From contig OZ241910.1 of assembly GCA_965203755.1 (NCBI GenBank), positions 992,001-1,056,000 on the forward strand: a DNA stretch of 64,000 nt, written 5' to 3'. Origin of the DNA: UBA6055 sp965203755. GTDB lineage: Bacteria > Chloroflexota > Anaerolineae > Aggregatilineales > Phototrophicaceae. Positions 61,752 through 64,000 of this stretch are shown one piece after another. The notes under the pieces were generated by a model that worked only from the letters and a program-made list of their open reading frames with translations, was not told where the DNA came from and made no database searches. Position 1 is the stretch's first letter. Each line of letters starts with the position of its first letter. The translations under genes were made by a program, and so were the position numbers.

Positions 61752-63989
61752 ATGACACGGCTTCCCAAAATCTTACGCAGCAAGGATGTTTTGGCAGTCA
61801 TTGCCCTGCTGGTACTCTGGCTGCTGTTCTTTTGGCGCTTGTTCACACCCATTCCCGAAGATCAGGCATCATTGGCATCGGGTGATTTTTCCGGGCAGTT
61901 TGTCGCCTTTGCCGCCTATCAGTATGAACGTATGTCGCAAGGCGAAATCCCCCTGTGGAATCCCTACAGCAACGGCGGCCTGCCTTTTATCGCCGATACC
62001 CAGGCCGCCGTCTATTATCCGCCGCGCTGGATTACGATGGGGCTTAGCTCGCTGGCGGGCGAATGGAATTACAACGCCCTGCAACTGGAAATGACCTTTC
62101 ATGTCTTGCTGTACACCCTGCTGATGTACGGTTTTGCGCGGCGGCTGACCTTGGCGCACAAGCAGAGTCATCTGGCTTCGCTGGCTGCGGCGCTGATTAT
62201 CGGTTATGGCGGCTACACGACGAGTTATCCGCCCTTGCAGCTGGCGATACTGGAAGCGGCAGCCTGGTTTCCCTTGGGGGCAGTCGGCATTCTGGAAGCG
62301 ACCCGAAGCCGCAAGCTCAAATGGCGCGGAATCGCCCTGGCTGGCTTTGGACTGGGCTTGTCATGGCTGGCTGGACATCCACAAACCAGCTGGTTTATGA
62401 CTTATATCCTGGTGGCTTATCTGGCTTATCGGAGTTATACCGGTAAAATCATCTGGCGGTCATTCGCGGCCGGGCTGGTCGGTCTGGCATTGATTGCCTT
62501 GGGCCTCACCGCCGTGACTTTTTTGCCCGGCATAGAATATCTGCTGCAAACTTCGCGGGCGGAGCTTGGCTTTGCTGTCAAAGGCAACGGCTTCCCGTTT
62601 AAGGATGTGGCGCAATTTGTCTTTCCTGGTTCGGTCAGTTTATGGTCGCCCTTATATGTCGGGATTCCAGCCCTGTTTTTTATCGGCGTCGCTGTCGGGC
62701 GCAATGCCGCCGAAAGCCGCTTTTGGCTGGCGGTCGCGCTGGTCGGACTGCTTCACAGCCTCGGCGCCAATTCATCCTTCTACTATCTGACCTACAATCT
62801 AATTCCCGGCTTGCGTTTCTTTCGCGGGCAGGAACGCGCCGCCTTTGCTGTCGCCAACAGTTTGGCAATTTTAGCTGGGCTGGGAATCACCGCAGCTGCG
62901 GCATGGTCGAATCAGGTTCATCGACAGCAGGCAATGCGCTGGTGGCGCCGGTTCGCGATTATGATGACGCTGGTGGCGGTGGGGGTGTTTATTGGCTGGA
63001 TGGGCGCCGGCGGACGCTGGGAGCCATTCCTTAATATCACTGCACGAAGCGCTATCGCGGCTGTGGCAAGCTGCTTTGCGCTGGCTTGGTACATTCAGCA
63101 TCCCAAACGCGTCGCGACCCAGGCTTTGCTGGTGATGCTGATCGTATTCGAGTTGTTTTCGGTGACGATGGATCATCCCGGCACCTATGAGCCGCGGCCC
63201 TACAGCGAGCAGTTGAGCATGGCGCCACCGCCGCTGGTGAACGCTGTTTTACAGGATCGCAATAAAGGACAGCCCTTCCGCGTCGATGGCTTCCGCGGAC
63301 TGCGAGACAACTTCGGCAGCCTTTATGGCATCATGGATATGCGCGGGATCAGTCCGCTGTTTCTGGCGGGACCGCAGCGCGTCATCTATCGCGATTATGT
63401 CAGCAATTCATTGGCATGGGAACTGTATGCCGTCAAATATGTCTACAGTGAATCGGAAAGTTTATCCGTCCCGTCGCAGGTGATTGCCGCTGGCAGCGAC
63501 CGCGACGGCGACATTCACCTCCACCGGCTGGATAACCCGCGTCCATTCGCCCATCTGGTTTATCAGGCTGCTGTGGTCGATAGCGACGAATTTGCGCTGG
63601 CATTGATGGATGACCCGAATTTCGACGAGCGCACAAACATTGTCCTGCATCAAAAGCCAAAGCTCGACCTGCCCCGTCAGCCGGCTGCGGGCAAAGTCAG
63701 GGTCGCATCATTTGAACCCGAACAGATTCTCATCGAAATCGACGCGCCGGACAATGCCATCCTGTCGCTGTCACAGCCGCATTATCCGGGCTGGCAGGCG
63801 AGCCTGAATGGGCAGGCGACCGACATCATTCGCGCTTATGGCGGCTTGAGCGCTATCGAGATTCCGGCCGGAAAGCGCCAGCTAAGACTACAGTTTGCCC
63901 CGATAAGCTATACTATTGGCGGGCTTTGGAGCCTTGTGACCTGGCTGGGGCTGGGATTGGCGGCCCTGACAGCGGCCTTGCGGAGATAA
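61752..63989 (+). CDS. YfhO-family polytopic membrane protein
   Basis: A 745-residue protein with about a dozen membrane spans followed by a C-terminal soluble part of about 200 residues. The first external loop has SGDFSGQFVAFAAYQYERMSQGEIPLWNPYSNGG, and the NPYSNGGLPFIAD pattern is diagnostic of YfhO-like GT-C proteins. In Firmicutes, YfhO glycosylates lipoteichoic acid. A similar lipid-linked sugar transfer is inferred here. The ATG at 61752 is chosen because the longer frame upstream overlaps the GT4 gene. It is the last complete gene in the window. Confidence 0.8.
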   Translation: MTRLPKILRSKDVLAVIALLVLWLLFFWRLFTPIPEDQASLASGDFSGQFVAFAAYQYERMSQGEIPLWNPYSNGGLPFIADTQAAVYYPPRWITMGLSSLAGEWNYNALQLEMTFHVLLYTLLMYGFARRLTLAHKQSHLASLAAALIIGYGGYTTSYPPLQLAILEAAAWFPLGAVGILEATRSRKLKWRGIALAGFGLGLSWLAGHPQTSWFMTYILVAYLAYRSYTGKIIWRSFAAGLVGLALIALGLTAVTFLPGIEYLLQTSRAELGFAVKGNGFPFKDVAQFVFPGSVSLWSPLYVGIPALFFIGVAVGRNAAESRFWLAVALVGLLHSLGANSSFYYLTYNLIPGLRFFRGQERAAFAVANSLAILAGLGITAAAAWSNQVHRQQAMRWWRRFAIMMTLVAVGVFIGWMGAGGRWEPFLNITARSAIAAVASCFALAWYIQHPKRVATQALLVMLIVFELFSVTMDHPGTYEPRPYSEQLSMAPPPLVNAVLQDRNKGQPFRVDGFRGLRDNFGSLYGIMDMRGISPLFLAGPQRVIYRDYVSNSLAWELYAVKYVYSESESLSVPSQVIAAGSDRDGDIHLHRLDNPRPFAHLVYQAAVVDSDEFALALMDDPNFDERTNIVLHQKPKLDLPRQPAAGKVRVASFEPEQILIEIDAPDNAILSLSQPHYPGWQASLNGQATDIIRAYGGLSAIEIPAGKRQLRLQFAPISYTIGGLWSLVTWLGLGLAALTAALRR

Positions 63990-64000
63990 ACCATGCACAG

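Overview
The window looks like a chromosomal segment of a Chloroflexota bacterium, probably Anaerolineae-like. This is an inference from the gene mix: DUF3048 protein, YfhO-type membrane protein, TAT-exported sugar-binding protein, lipoproteins without Gram-negative outer-membrane genes, a Chloroflexi-type IS1 remnant, and a reductive-dehalogenase homologue. No rRNA or tRNA gene was seen, so the assignment is not proven.

Layout. 1-8.4 kb: housekeeping genes (CPA2/RCK antiporter cut by the left edge, DinB-like protein, class I glutamine amidotransferase, NAD-dependent epimerase, NarL-type regulator, polytopic membrane protein, cyclopropane fatty acid synthase). 8.6-15.7 kb: a minus-strand operon for uptake and breakdown of a sugar or polyol (binding protein, two permeases, Gfo/Idh/MocA dehydrogenase, FGGY kinase), with an M29 aminopeptidase upstream. 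15.8-29.5 kb: a complete type I-E CRISPR-Cas locus. All cas genes read leftward (cas3, cse1, cse2, cas7, cas5, cas6, then cas1-cas2) into a 72-bp leader and a 50-repeat, 49-spacer array. Cas3 carries an N-terminal HTH-WYL-WCX regulator fused in frame. A secreted metallo-beta-lactamase-fold gene and two decayed CRISPR repeats lie between cas6 and cas1.

29.7-42.6 kb: ilvD, then a region where AT-richer defence-type genes alternate with ordinary chromosomal genes. The defence-type genes are two single-chain restriction-methylase-specificity proteins and a RelE-like/UvrD-like helicase fusion. The ordinary genes are an M50 protease, an HD protein, a TyrA-like dehydrogenase and a triple-PDZ protein. 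42.7-46.5 kb: a cytosolic reductive-dehalogenase homologue, a decayed IS1 element, a tgt gene lacking its zinc cysteines, and a phosphate-binding-like lipoprotein. 46.6-56.6 kb: PIG-L deacetylase, DUF3048 protein, mltG, a binding-protein lipoprotein, pyrimidine-nucleoside phosphorylase, a DsbA-like protein, mtnA, ahcY (methylthioadenosine and S-adenosylhomocysteine recycling) and an SH3b protein. 56.8-64 kb: a surface-polysaccharide cluster (rmd, gmd, tatD, two glycosyltransferases, YfhO-like protein).

The strongest candidate for something unusual is the CRISPR locus: the WYL regulator fused to Cas3, the enzyme gene embedded with relict repeats, and a spacer-end base preference that changes along the array. 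The RelE-helicase fusion next to a single-chain restriction enzyme and the zinc-ligand-free Tgt are the next best.
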